From the NCBI GenBank assembly GCA_966111775.1, contig CBHWBD010000080.1, positions 1 to 20,915 on the forward strand: a stretch of 20,915 nt of DNA, in the 5' to 3' direction. Below the pieces are notes generated by a model. That model did not search any database and was not told the origin of the DNA. It saw nothing but the letters and a program-made list of their open reading frames with translations. A program made the translations under genes and the position numbers. Below, piece after piece: positions 6,435 to 13,219 of the stretch; position 1 is the first letter of the stretch, and every line of letters begins with the position of its first letter. The stretch is from Pelomonas sp966111775 (GTDB taxonomy: Bacteria > Pseudomonadota > Gammaproteobacteria > Burkholderiales > Burkholderiaceae_C).

Positions 6435-6815
6435 TTAGAACACGAGGGTGGCCCACGCCGAGTGGGCGGCGCGGGAGGCGTATTGGACAGCACCGCCGCG
6501 GCGGCGGCCGGCGGGGATCAGATCTTCATGCGTCAGGCCCTGGGCCGCGAGGGCATCGGTGCAGACGAAAAAGCGCGCGCCATGGTCCTGGGCGTCCTTC
6601 ATCCAGTCGGCAATCGTCTTGTCGAAACGCTCGGAGGCGCGCAGTTGCTCGGCCACGCCGGGCTTGAGCAGCAGCACGGAGCGGGCGGTGAAATAGATCT
6701 CGACCTGCATGTCCAGCGCGGCGGCGGCGGCCGCCTCGGCAAACGGCGTGGCCAGGCGCACCGGGTCGTCGGGGTCGGCAGCCCAGAGCAGGATGGCAAG
6801 GCCGGCGCGCTTCAT
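6435..6815 (-). CDS. DsrE-family small protein
   Basis: The product is 126 residues starting MKRAGLAILLWAADPDDPVR. An N-terminal beta-strand/loop is followed by ATPFAEAAAAAALDMQVEIYFT (read over 22-43) and a single cysteine, C85, in RFFVCTDALAAQGL. This is the DsrE/DsrF-like fold, whose relatives carry sulfur as a persulfide on a cysteine in that region. The start overlaps the stop of the GcvH-like gene (ATGA). An upstream in-frame ATG at 6848 is possible but would create a larger overlap. Placement between the lipoyl-type protein and the selenium-type transporter suggests a role in sulfur or selenium transfer. That role is inferred. Confidence 0.85.
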   Translation of the reverse strand: MKRAGLAILLWAADPDDPVRLATPFAEAAAAAALDMQVEIYFTARSVLLLKPGVAEQLRASERFDKTIADWMKDAQDHGARFFVCTDALAAQGLTHEDLIPAGRRRGGAVQYASRAAHSAWATLVF

Positions 6816-7237
6816 GAGGGGGTGTCCAGTTTGTTGAGCCAGGCCCAACGGCTCATCGCTTCGTGGATGGCGGCGTCGCCGATGGCGAGGCGGGCCTTCT
6901 CGGCTTCGAGATTCGATGGCGCGAGCTCGACGAGCCAGCCGGCGTCGTAGGGCGACTGATGGACGAGCTCGGGTTGCTCCTCCAGTGCCTCGTTGACCTT
7001 GACCACCACGCCCGACAGCGGTGACTTCACGGCGACGATGGACTTGGACAGTTCGACCACGCCGACGGAGCGGCCCTGCTCCACCTCGCTGCCCGCAGGT
7101 TTAGGGCGGCACATATAGATCTCGCCCGAGGCCTGCAAGCCGAGTGCCGTGATGCCGATGCGGACATGGCCATCGGGCAGCGGCTCGGCCCAGGTCTGAT
7201 CCTCGGCCCACAGCCAGAAACCGGTCGGCAGGCTCAT
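6812..7237 (-). CDS. Orphan GcvH-like lipoyl-domain protein
   Basis: The product is 141 residues and resembles glycine cleavage H protein in its order of blocks: HVRIGITALGLQASGEIYMC (24-43), then GVVELSKSIVAVKSPLSG (59-76) and VVVKVNEAL. K65 aligns with the lipoylated lysine of GcvH: in both, a Pro-x-Ser-Gly turn follows with the proline eight residues after the lysine. It then continues with PYDAGWLVEL and a helical C terminus. No gcvT or gcvP lies nearby, and the sequence differs from housekeeping GcvH, so glycine cleavage is unlikely. Stand-alone lipoate-binding proteins paired with DsrE-type proteins are known in the sHdr sulfur-oxidation system. By analogy this may carry reduced selenium or sulfur on lipoate. 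Confidence 0.85.
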   Translation of the reverse strand: MSLPTGFWLWAEDQTWAEPLPDGHVRIGITALGLQASGEIYMCRPKPAGSEVEQGRSVGVVELSKSIVAVKSPLSGVVVKVNEALEEQPELVHQSPYDAGWLVELAPSNLEAEKARLAIGDAAIHEAMSRWAWLNKLDTPS

Positions 7238-7258
7238 CGCGGCCCACCTTGCAGGGAG

Positions 7259-7354
7259 TGGCGGAAAGAGGAGGGAGTCGAACCCACCCGGCGACGCGTG
7301 GCGCCACCCACCGGGTTTGAAGCCCGGCCGACACACCGGTGTCGTTCTCTTTCC
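7259..7354 (-). tRNA. selC: Selenocysteine tRNA (anticodon UCA)
   Basis: The 96-nt gene includes the encoded CCA. It has an 8-bp acceptor stem (GGAAAGAG with CTCTTTCC), a 6-bp D stem (CGACAC/GTGTCG) with a 4-base loop, a 5-bp anticodon stem (CCGGG/CCCGG) with loop CTTCAAA giving anticodon UCA, a long variable arm, and a T loop TTCGACT. The long acceptor and D stems are hallmarks of tRNA-Sec. The second T-stem pair is a U-U mismatch. It lies 13 nt after the selB stop and 21 nt before the GcvH-like start on the same strand, so it probably sits inside the operon transcript and is cut out by tRNA processing. Confidence 0.97.
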
Positions 7355-7367
7355 ATGTTCTGCTTCA

Positions 7368-9233
7368 TCACGGCGCCGCCTGCGCAAACAGCGCGCTGTC
7401 CGGCCGCAGCCTGTGTTCGTCGCCCACGCGGCGCAGCAGGCCGACGCGGTCGAAATGCTCGAGATGCTGGATGGCGCGTTTGCGGCCCAGGCCGGTCGCG
7501 TCGCGGAAGGCCGCGGCGGTGACCTTGCCCTGCTCGGCGCCGATGGTGCGAGCGACGGCCGCGAGCCTGGCCATGGTGGCGGTGTCGCAGTACAAATCCT
7601 TCACCACCTGGTGCAGTTCGCCCTGCTGGGCCAGCCGGGCCAAGGTCGCACGCAGCAGCGCCTCGGGCTCGGCGCAGTCCTTGGCGAGGTCACGCGCCCA
7701 GGCACCTTCGGCGCCGGCGGTGGCGAGATGCGGTGCGATCTTCTGCGCGATGCGCTCCTCGGCGGCCGACAGCTGCACGCCGTGCTCGGGCAAGTGAACG
7801 AAGGCGCCACGCACGGCGACGCGGCCCACGGCGCGCAGCTCGCTCAGCAACTGGCGCCACAAGGGCTCGGCGATGCGCGGCGCGACGAGGCGGCGCAGGC
7901 GGGCGGCGTCGGGGCCGAGTTCATCAGGCGACCTGGCATGGAAGTCGGCCAGCGCGGCGAGCAGCTTGGTGGTCAGCGCCGTGCGGGCCGTGTCACCCAA
8001 GGCCCAGCCGTCGAGCGCCTCGGCCAGACCTTCGGCCTGGGCAAAACGGGCGAGGTCCAGGCCCAGCGAGGACAAGGCCAGCAACTGCTCGCGCCGCTCG
8101 GCCACGGTGGGCAGTTCGCAGGCACTCAGCTCCGCCAGGCGCTCGGGCGTGCGGCGGTAGCGCGTCGGCGCGAAGGGATCGAGCACGAGACCGCCGGCAA
8201 TGGTGCGGGATGCGCTGGCATCGCGCAGCACCAGGCGGTCGCCGCGCCAGGCGCCGACGGGCGCGTGGCAGACCAGCTGCACGCGGGCGGAGGCGCCGGG
8301 TTCGACGGCATCGCCCTCCAGCACCGCGACGCTGGCCATCACCGACTGCGCGCCGAGGTGCAGGTGCACGCGGACGCCGGAGCGCAACGGCCTGGCTTCG
8401 CCGGGCCACAGCGTCAGACGAGCATCGAAGCGGTCGGTCGCAAGCGCTGCGGCCGGTGCCGTCAGCCACTGGCCGCGCGGCGCGTCCTCCTTGGCCAAGC
8501 CCGCGAGGGCCACGGCACAGCGTTGGCCAGCCTGGGCCCGCTCGACGACGCGGTTCTGCGCATGCAGGCTCTTCACGCGGGCTCTGCGGCTCTGGATGAA
8601 CAGCTCGTCGCCGATGGCGATCTCGCCCGCATGCAGGGTGCCGGCGACAACGGTGCCGACGCCGTCGAGGCTGAAGGAACGGTCCACGGCCAGGCGGGCG
8701 GCCAGGCCTTGAGCTGCGCGCGGCGGCGTGTGGCGGGCGGCGTCGAACAGCAGTTCGCGCAGTTCGGCCACGCCCTGCCCGGTCTGGGCCGACACGCCGA
8801 GGATGGGCACATCGTCCAGCCCCGTTCCAGCCAACAGCGCCCTCACCTCGCCCTGCAGCGCTTCGACACGCCCGGGCTCGGCGCGGTCGGACTTGGTGAT
8901 GACGACAGCGCCACGGGTCAAACCCAGCAGGCTCAGCACGGCCAGGTGCTCGCGGGTCTGCGGCATCACGCCGTCGTCTGCAGCGACCAGCAACAGCGCG
9001 AAGTCGATGCCGCTGGCACCGGCCAGCATGGTGTGGACGAGCTTTTCGTGGCCGGGTACGTCGATGAAGCCAAGTCGCTCCACATGCCCAGGGACGTCGA
9101 GGTAGGCATACCCGAGCTCGATGCTGATGCCGCGCGCCTTCTCCTCGGGCAGACGGTCGGTGTCGACGCCGGTCAGCGCGCGCACCAGCGTCGTCTTGCC
9201 GTGGTCGATATGGCCGGCGGTACCGACGATCAC
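7368..9233 (-). CDS. selB: Selenocysteine-specific translation elongation factor
   Basis: The product is 621 residues, close to the usual size. The start is GTG at 9233, overlapping the selA stop (GTGA). GTPase motifs are GHIDHGKT (7-14), RGISIELG (34-41), DVPGHE (58-63) and TKSD (113-116, a common SelB variant of NKxD). EF-Tu-like domains follow, then the C-terminal winged-helix region that binds the bSECIS hairpin, with the last one around GRKRAIQHLEHFDRVGLL. SelB delivers Sec-tRNA-Sec to in-frame UGA codons such as the one in fdoG of this same unit. Confidence 0.97.
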   Translation of the reverse strand: MIVGTAGHIDHGKTTLVRALTGVDTDRLPEEKARGISIELGYAYLDVPGHVERLGFIDVPGHEKLVHTMLAGASGIDFALLLVAADDGVMPQTREHLAVLSLLGLTRGAVVITKSDRAEPGRVEALQGEVRALLAGTGLDDVPILGVSAQTGQGVAELRELLFDAARHTPPRAAQGLAARLAVDRSFSLDGVGTVVAGTLHAGEIAIGDELFIQSRRARVKSLHAQNRVVERAQAGQRCAVALAGLAKEDAPRGQWLTAPAAALATDRFDARLTLWPGEARPLRSGVRVHLHLGAQSVMASVAVLEGDAVEPGASARVQLVCHAPVGAWRGDRLVLRDASASRTIAGGLVLDPFAPTRYRRTPERLAELSACELPTVAERREQLLALSSLGLDLARFAQAEGLAEALDGWALGDTARTALTTKLLAALADFHARSPDELGPDAARLRRLVAPRIAEPLWRQLLSELRAVGRVAVRGAFVHLPEHGVQLSAAEERIAQKIAPHLATAGAEGAWARDLAKDCAEPEALLRATLARLAQQGELHQVVKDLYCDTATMARLAAVARTIGAEQGKVTAAAFRDATGLGRKRAIQHLEHFDRVGLLRRVGDEHRLRPDSALFAQAAP

Positions 9234-10666
9234 GCCAGCGCCTCCTTCAGCAAGCCCAGTTGCGACGTCAGCAACGCCGGCTCCTCGAGGCAGCGCAGGT
9301 CCAGCAGCAGGCGGTCTTCGTTGATGCGGCCGATGACCGGTCGCGGCAGGCCGCGCAGCGCGGTGGCCAGGGCTTCCAGCGTGCGGCCACGGCCGTCGGC
9401 GGCGGTGATGGCCAGGCCGGCGGAAGGCAGGCGCTCGACGGGCAGGGAGCCGGAGCCGATCTGGCTTTGCAGGGCGACGGTCTCGACGGTGAAGCGAGGA
9501 GCGACGGCCTTGGCGACTTCCGGCAGCAGGCGTTGGGCCAACTCGGCAATCTGGCCCTGCGGGCGGGTCAGCAGGCGCAACGTCGGCAGGTCCTGCACCA
9601 GCCGCTCGGGCCGCAGGTACAGGCGCAGCGTGGCCTCCAGCGCCGCGAAGGGCAGCTTGGACAGACGCAGCGCGCGCTTCATCGGAAACTTGCGGATGCG
9701 GCCGACAGCGGCCTTGCTGCCGACGATGAGGCCGGCCTGCGGGCCACCCAGCAGCTTGTCACCGCTGAAGGTCACGACATCGCAGCCGGCGGCCAGCATG
9801 GCCTGCGGCAAAGGCTCGGCCGGCAGGCCCCATTTGGCCAGGTCGACCAGGGCACCACTGCCGAGGTCGGTCATCAGCGGCACGCCGGCCTGACGCGCGA
9901 TGGGGGCCAGCGTCGCCTCATCGACCGAAGACGTGAAGCCCTGCACCTGGTAGTTGCTGGTGTGGACCTTGACGATGAGCCCGGTGCGCGGCGTGAGGGC
10001 CTGCTCATAGTCGCGCGGATGGGTGCGGTTGGTCGTGCCGACCTCCACCAGCGTCGCGCCGGCCGCGCTCATCACATCGGGCATGCGGAAGGCGCCGCCG
10101 ATCTCGACGAGTTCGCCGCGCGACACGATGGCTTCCTTGCCGCGGGCCAGAGCCGCGATGCCGAGCAGCACGGCGGCGGCGTTGTTGTTGACGACGGTGG
10201 CGGCCTCGGCACCCGTCAGCTCGCAGAGCAGGTCTTCGATGAGGTCGTCGCGGTCGCCGCGCGCGCCGGCTTGCAAGTCGAACTCGAGGTTGTTGGGCGA
10301 GCCCATCAGGGCGAGCACCTGGCCCAGTGCCGCATCGGCCAGCAGGGAGCGGCCGAGGTTGGTGTGGATGACGGTGCCGGTCAGGTTGAGCACCGCGCGC
10401 ATGGCCGGCTGCATGCGGTCGTGCACGCGAGTCGCGAGGGCTTGTGGCAGAGCCTCCACCTCACTGCGCAGCAGTTCACCGGCGACGGCGCGGGTGCGCA
10501 AACCATCCAGCAGCGCCCTCGCCTCCTTGGCGACCAAGGTGTGTCCATGCTCGGTGACCAGAGCAGCGCAGTCGCGCAGCAGTCTGTCGAGGGCCGGCAG
10601 ATCGCTAGGTCTTGCGGGGGGCCTCGCCTTGGAACCGTGGACCACGGATTCGTCGGGCGCGTTCAT
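9230..10666 (-). CDS. selA: L-seryl-tRNA(Sec) selenium transferase
   Basis: The product is 478 residues (E. coli SelA is about 463). It is a PLP enzyme that converts Ser-tRNA-Sec to Sec-tRNA-Sec using selenophosphate. Characteristic blocks are LNLTGTVIHTNLGRS (93-107), VVNNNAAAVLL (158-168), GGAFRMPDVM (190-199) and TFSGDKLLGGPQAG (299-312), in which K304 is the PLP lysine. The ATG at 10666 overlaps the fdhE stop (TGATG). The first ~20 residues are low-complexity and variable. selD, which supplies selenophosphate, is not in the window. Confidence 0.97.
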   Translation of the reverse strand: MNAPDESVVHGSKARPPARPSDLPALDRLLRDCAALVTEHGHTLVAKEARALLDGLRTRAVAGELLRSEVEALPQALATRVHDRMQPAMRAVLNLTGTVIHTNLGRSLLADAALGQVLALMGSPNNLEFDLQAGARGDRDDLIEDLLCELTGAEAATVVNNNAAAVLLGIAALARGKEAIVSRGELVEIGGAFRMPDVMSAAGATLVEVGTTNRTHPRDYEQALTPRTGLIVKVHTSNYQVQGFTSSVDEATLAPIARQAGVPLMTDLGSGALVDLAKWGLPAEPLPQAMLAAGCDVVTFSGDKLLGGPQAGLIVGSKAAVGRIRKFPMKRALRLSKLPFAALEATLRLYLRPERLVQDLPTLRLLTRPQGQIAELAQRLLPEVAKAVAPRFTVETVALQSQIGSGSLPVERLPSAGLAITAADGRGRTLEALATALRGLPRPVIGRINEDRLLLDLRCLEEPALLTSQLGLLKEALA

Positions 10667-11667
10667 CAGTGTTCCCGTCCTGGTGGTGGCGCTTCGTCGG
10701 ACTCGCCGAAGAGCAGCAGCAGGTTGACGCCGTGGCGCTGCAGGCCAGTCTCGCTGATCAAGAGGTCCAGCGTCAGGCTGGCAAGGTCGTCCGCGACGGG
10801 CTCGGCGCCGGGGTCCCGCGCCGGGTGCATCAGCTTCAGGTAGCGGCCGCATTCGCTGCAGCACTCGGCCTGCACGACCGCGTCCGTCGTCGTCGCGGCG
10901 CCGTCGTCGGCGGCCACCAGGCTTTGCAGCGAGATGCCCTTGGTGCTCTGGCAATGCGCGCACTTGACCCGCACGTAATGCCATTGCGTGGCGCACAGGC
11001 CGCAGGCCAGGTAGCGGGCACCTTCCGAGCCGAGGCGCTCGATGGAGGCCACCGGCGTCGAGCCGCAGCAGGGGCAGGCGGTGGGGTCGTCGATGCGGCC
11101 GAAGGCGGCGACCGGGCCCGCCGTGCGGGCTGCCGTCTGCTGCGCCAGCCGCACCCAATGCAGTTGCAGGCCGGCGGCGATCAGCGGCGCGCTGGCCATA
11201 TCCAGGCCCAGCATGACGCCGCTCAGCAGGCGGCCGGCTTGCGTCTCCAGGTGCTCGTCGCTGGCGGCGACCAGTTGCAGGGTCGTGGCCTTGGCCGGGC
11301 CCTCAGGCAGTCGGCGCGCCAGGTCGGCCAGCAGCGTGCGCAGCGATTCGCGCCAGACGGCGGCGCGTGGCCAGGTTTCGGCCGGCAGCAGGGGTTGACC
11401 CGCGCGGGCAGCAGCATCGACCTGCTCGGCCGTGGGCAGCGGCACCTCGGCGCCGGCCGACAGCGCGCGATGCTGGGCTTCGGCCAGTTCCGCGACGAAG
11501 AGCAAGAAATCGCGCATCGCATGGCCGGCGGCCAGCTCGCGCAGGCGCAGGGCCCGGTCGGCGAAGACGCCGGCCTCGGGCAGGTGCAGGAAGGTCAGTT
11601 GCTCGCCGGCACGGACGGCGATCTCTTCCGGGCTGAGGATCTTGGTTTGCGTGCTACCGACGGTCAT
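10666..11667 (-). CDS. fdhE: Formate dehydrogenase accessory protein FdhE
   Basis: The product is 333 residues with the four cysteine pairs typical of FdhE: CPCC (198-201), CGLC (222-225), CAHC (236-239) and CSEC (270-273). The C-terminal half is rubredoxin-like and binds iron. FdhE is a cytoplasmic factor needed for activation of respiratory formate dehydrogenases. Its start lies 14 bp inside the end of fdoI. The N-terminal 25 residues include the conserved LSPEEIAVRAGEQ stretch. Confidence 0.95.
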   Translation of the reverse strand: MTVGSTQTKILSPEEIAVRAGEQLTFLHLPEAGVFADRALRLRELAAGHAMRDFLLFVAELAEAQHRALSAGAEVPLPTAEQVDAAARAGQPLLPAETWPRAAVWRESLRTLLADLARRLPEGPAKATTLQLVAASDEHLETQAGRLLSGVMLGLDMASAPLIAAGLQLHWVRLAQQTAARTAGPVAAFGRIDDPTACPCCGSTPVASIERLGSEGARYLACGLCATQWHYVRVKCAHCQSTKGISLQSLVAADDGAATTTDAVVQAECCSECGRYLKLMHPARDPGAEPVADDLASLTLDLLISETGLQRHGVNLLLLFGESDEAPPPGREH

Positions 11668-12280
11668 TGGTCATTTCACGATGCCACTGCGCATGATTCT
11701 GACGCGCCCAGCCCTCGGTGACCGTGCCTCGCGTCATCGCGCGCAGGGTGCCCTTGACCCAGATGGCCGCGTAGACGTGCACGATGACGGCCAGGATCAG
11801 CACCGTGGCCGACAGGGCATGCAGCACGACGGCGATGCGGCGCGCAACGATGGGGAAGCTGTCGGCAAACCAGGGCTGCCAGAAGATGAACCCGGTCAGC
11901 ACCAGCACGGCCAGGCTGACGACCATGACCCAGAACACCTGCTTCTGGCCGCCGTTGTAGCGGCCCGCGGGCGGCATGTGGCTCTTGTCGCCGCGCAGCA
12001 TCGCGCCGCTGTGCTTCATCCATTCCTTGTCGGCCTCGTTCATCACGTTGTGTCGCCACAGCTTGAGGAACAGGGCGAGGAAGCACAGCGCCATCAGCAG
12101 CCCCATGAAGGGATGCAGGATGCGCGCCCAGGTGCCGCCGCCGAACAGGGCCGTCAGGAAGTAGAAGCCCGGGTGGAAGAAGGCCAGGCCCGACAGGCCG
12201 GCGCCGAGGAAGAACAGCACGATCAACCAGTGGTTGGTGCGCTCGCCAGCGTTGTAGCGCTGAATGAAGCGGGTCCCCAT
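11654..12280 (-). CDS. fdoI: Formate dehydrogenase cytochrome b556 (gamma) subunit
   Basis: The product is 208 residues with four membrane helices at about 18-36, 54-74, 115-135 and 150-174. Histidines H17, H56, H154 and H168 correspond in position to the four haem b ligands of E. coli FdnI, whose numbering is one higher. It is the inner-membrane subunit that passes electrons from FdoH to quinone. A ribosome binding site AGGAG precedes the ATG. It starts 12 nt after fdoH and ends 14 bp within fdhE. FdnI- and FdoI-type names cannot be separated from sequence alone. Confidence 0.96.
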   Translation of the reverse strand: MGTRFIQRYNAGERTNHWLIVLFFLGAGLSGLAFFHPGFYFLTALFGGGTWARILHPFMGLLMALCFLALFLKLWRHNVMNEADKEWMKHSGAMLRGDKSHMPPAGRYNGGQKQVFWVMVVSLAVLVLTGFIFWQPWFADSFPIVARRIAVVLHALSATVLILAVIVHVYAAIWVKGTLRAMTRGTVTEGWARQNHAQWHREMTNDRR

Positions 12281-12292
12281 GGTGCGCTCCTG

Positions 12293-13207
12293 TCAGGCGT
12301 TGGGTTGGTCCGCATCGTCGCGGGCGACGTTGCGGTCGGCTTCGGGGTCGTCAGGGTCCTCGATGGGCCCGACGCGCGTGTAGTGGAAGAAGCCGGCAAT
12401 TGCCGCGCCGATCATGGCCGCCACGGCCAGCGGCTTGGCCGCGCCCTTCCACAACGACACCAACGGGCTGATCTTGGGATCGGCGGGCAGGCCGTGGTAC
12501 AGCTCGGGCTTGTCGGCATGCTGCAGCACATAGACGACATGGGTGCCGCCCACGCCCGGCGGGTCGTAGACGCCCGCATTCGCATAGCCGCGCTCCTTCA
12601 GGTCAACGATGCGCTCCGCGCCGAACTGCAGCATGTCTTCCTTGGTGCCGAAGCGGATGGCGCCCGTCGGGCAGGCCTTCACGCAGGCCGGCTCCAGGCC
12701 CACACCGACGCGGTCCGAGCAGAGGCTGCACTTGTAGGCCTTGGTGTCGACCTTGCTGATGCGCGGCACGTCGAAGGGGCAGCCGGTCACGCAGTTGCCG
12801 CAGCCGATGCAGTGCTCGGAGATGAAGTCGACGATGCCATTCGTGTACTTCACGATGGCACCGGGGGCCGGGCAGCTCTTCAGGCAGCCCGGGTCCTCGC
12901 AGTGCATGCAGCCGTCCTTGCGTATCAGCCACTCGAGCTTGTCCTTCTCGACCTCCACCTCGGAGTAGCGCATGACCGTCCAGCTCTGCGGCGTCAGGTC
13001 GCGCGGGTTATCGTAAGTGCCATGGTTCTCGCCGACCTCGTCACGCAGGTCGTTCCACTGCATGCAGGCCACCTGGCAGGCCTTGCAGCCGATGCAGGAA
13101 CTCACGTCGATGAGCTTGGCGACCTCGGCGACATGGGTGCGCGCCTGCGTGGACGGCGTCGTGGTGGCCGAGCGCTTGGCGATGTCGAGGGATTGGAGTG
13201 ATGACAT
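12293..13207 (-). CDS. fdoH: Formate dehydrogenase iron-sulfur (beta) subunit
   Basis: The product is 304 residues with sixteen cysteines in four ferredoxin-type groups: C38/41/44/48, C100/103/108/112, C133/136/139/143 and C160/163/175/179. These bind four [4Fe-4S] clusters forming the electron wire from FdoG to the cytochrome. A C-terminal membrane anchor (about 259-275) is followed by an acidic tail. It starts 12 nt after the fdoG stop, with a GAGAG-type ribosome binding site. It has no signal peptide, so export occurs as a complex with the Tat substrate FdoG. Confidence 0.97.
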   Translation of the reverse strand: MSSLQSLDIAKRSATTTPSTQARTHVAEVAKLIDVSSCIGCKACQVACMQWNDLRDEVGENHGTYDNPRDLTPQSWTVMRYSEVEVEKDKLEWLIRKDGCMHCEDPGCLKSCPAPGAIVKYTNGIVDFISEHCIGCGNCVTGCPFDVPRISKVDTKAYKCSLCSDRVGVGLEPACVKACPTGAIRFGTKEDMLQFGAERIVDLKERGYANAGVYDPPGVGGTHVVYVLQHADKPELYHGLPADPKISPLVSLWKGAAKPLAVAAMIGAAIAGFFHYTRVGPIEDPDDPEADRNVARDDADQPNA

Positions 13208-13219
13208 GGTCGCTCTCCC

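Noticed and set aside
6812..7237. Housekeeping glycine cleavage H protein
   Set aside because: There is no gcvT or gcvP nearby, the sequence is diverged, and it is coupled to a DsrE gene and selenium genes.
7317..9893. Plus-strand open frame of about 858 codons
   Set aside because: It is antisense to selC, selB and part of selA. It has Gln/Gly/Arg-rich composition with no domains and crosses several real genes.
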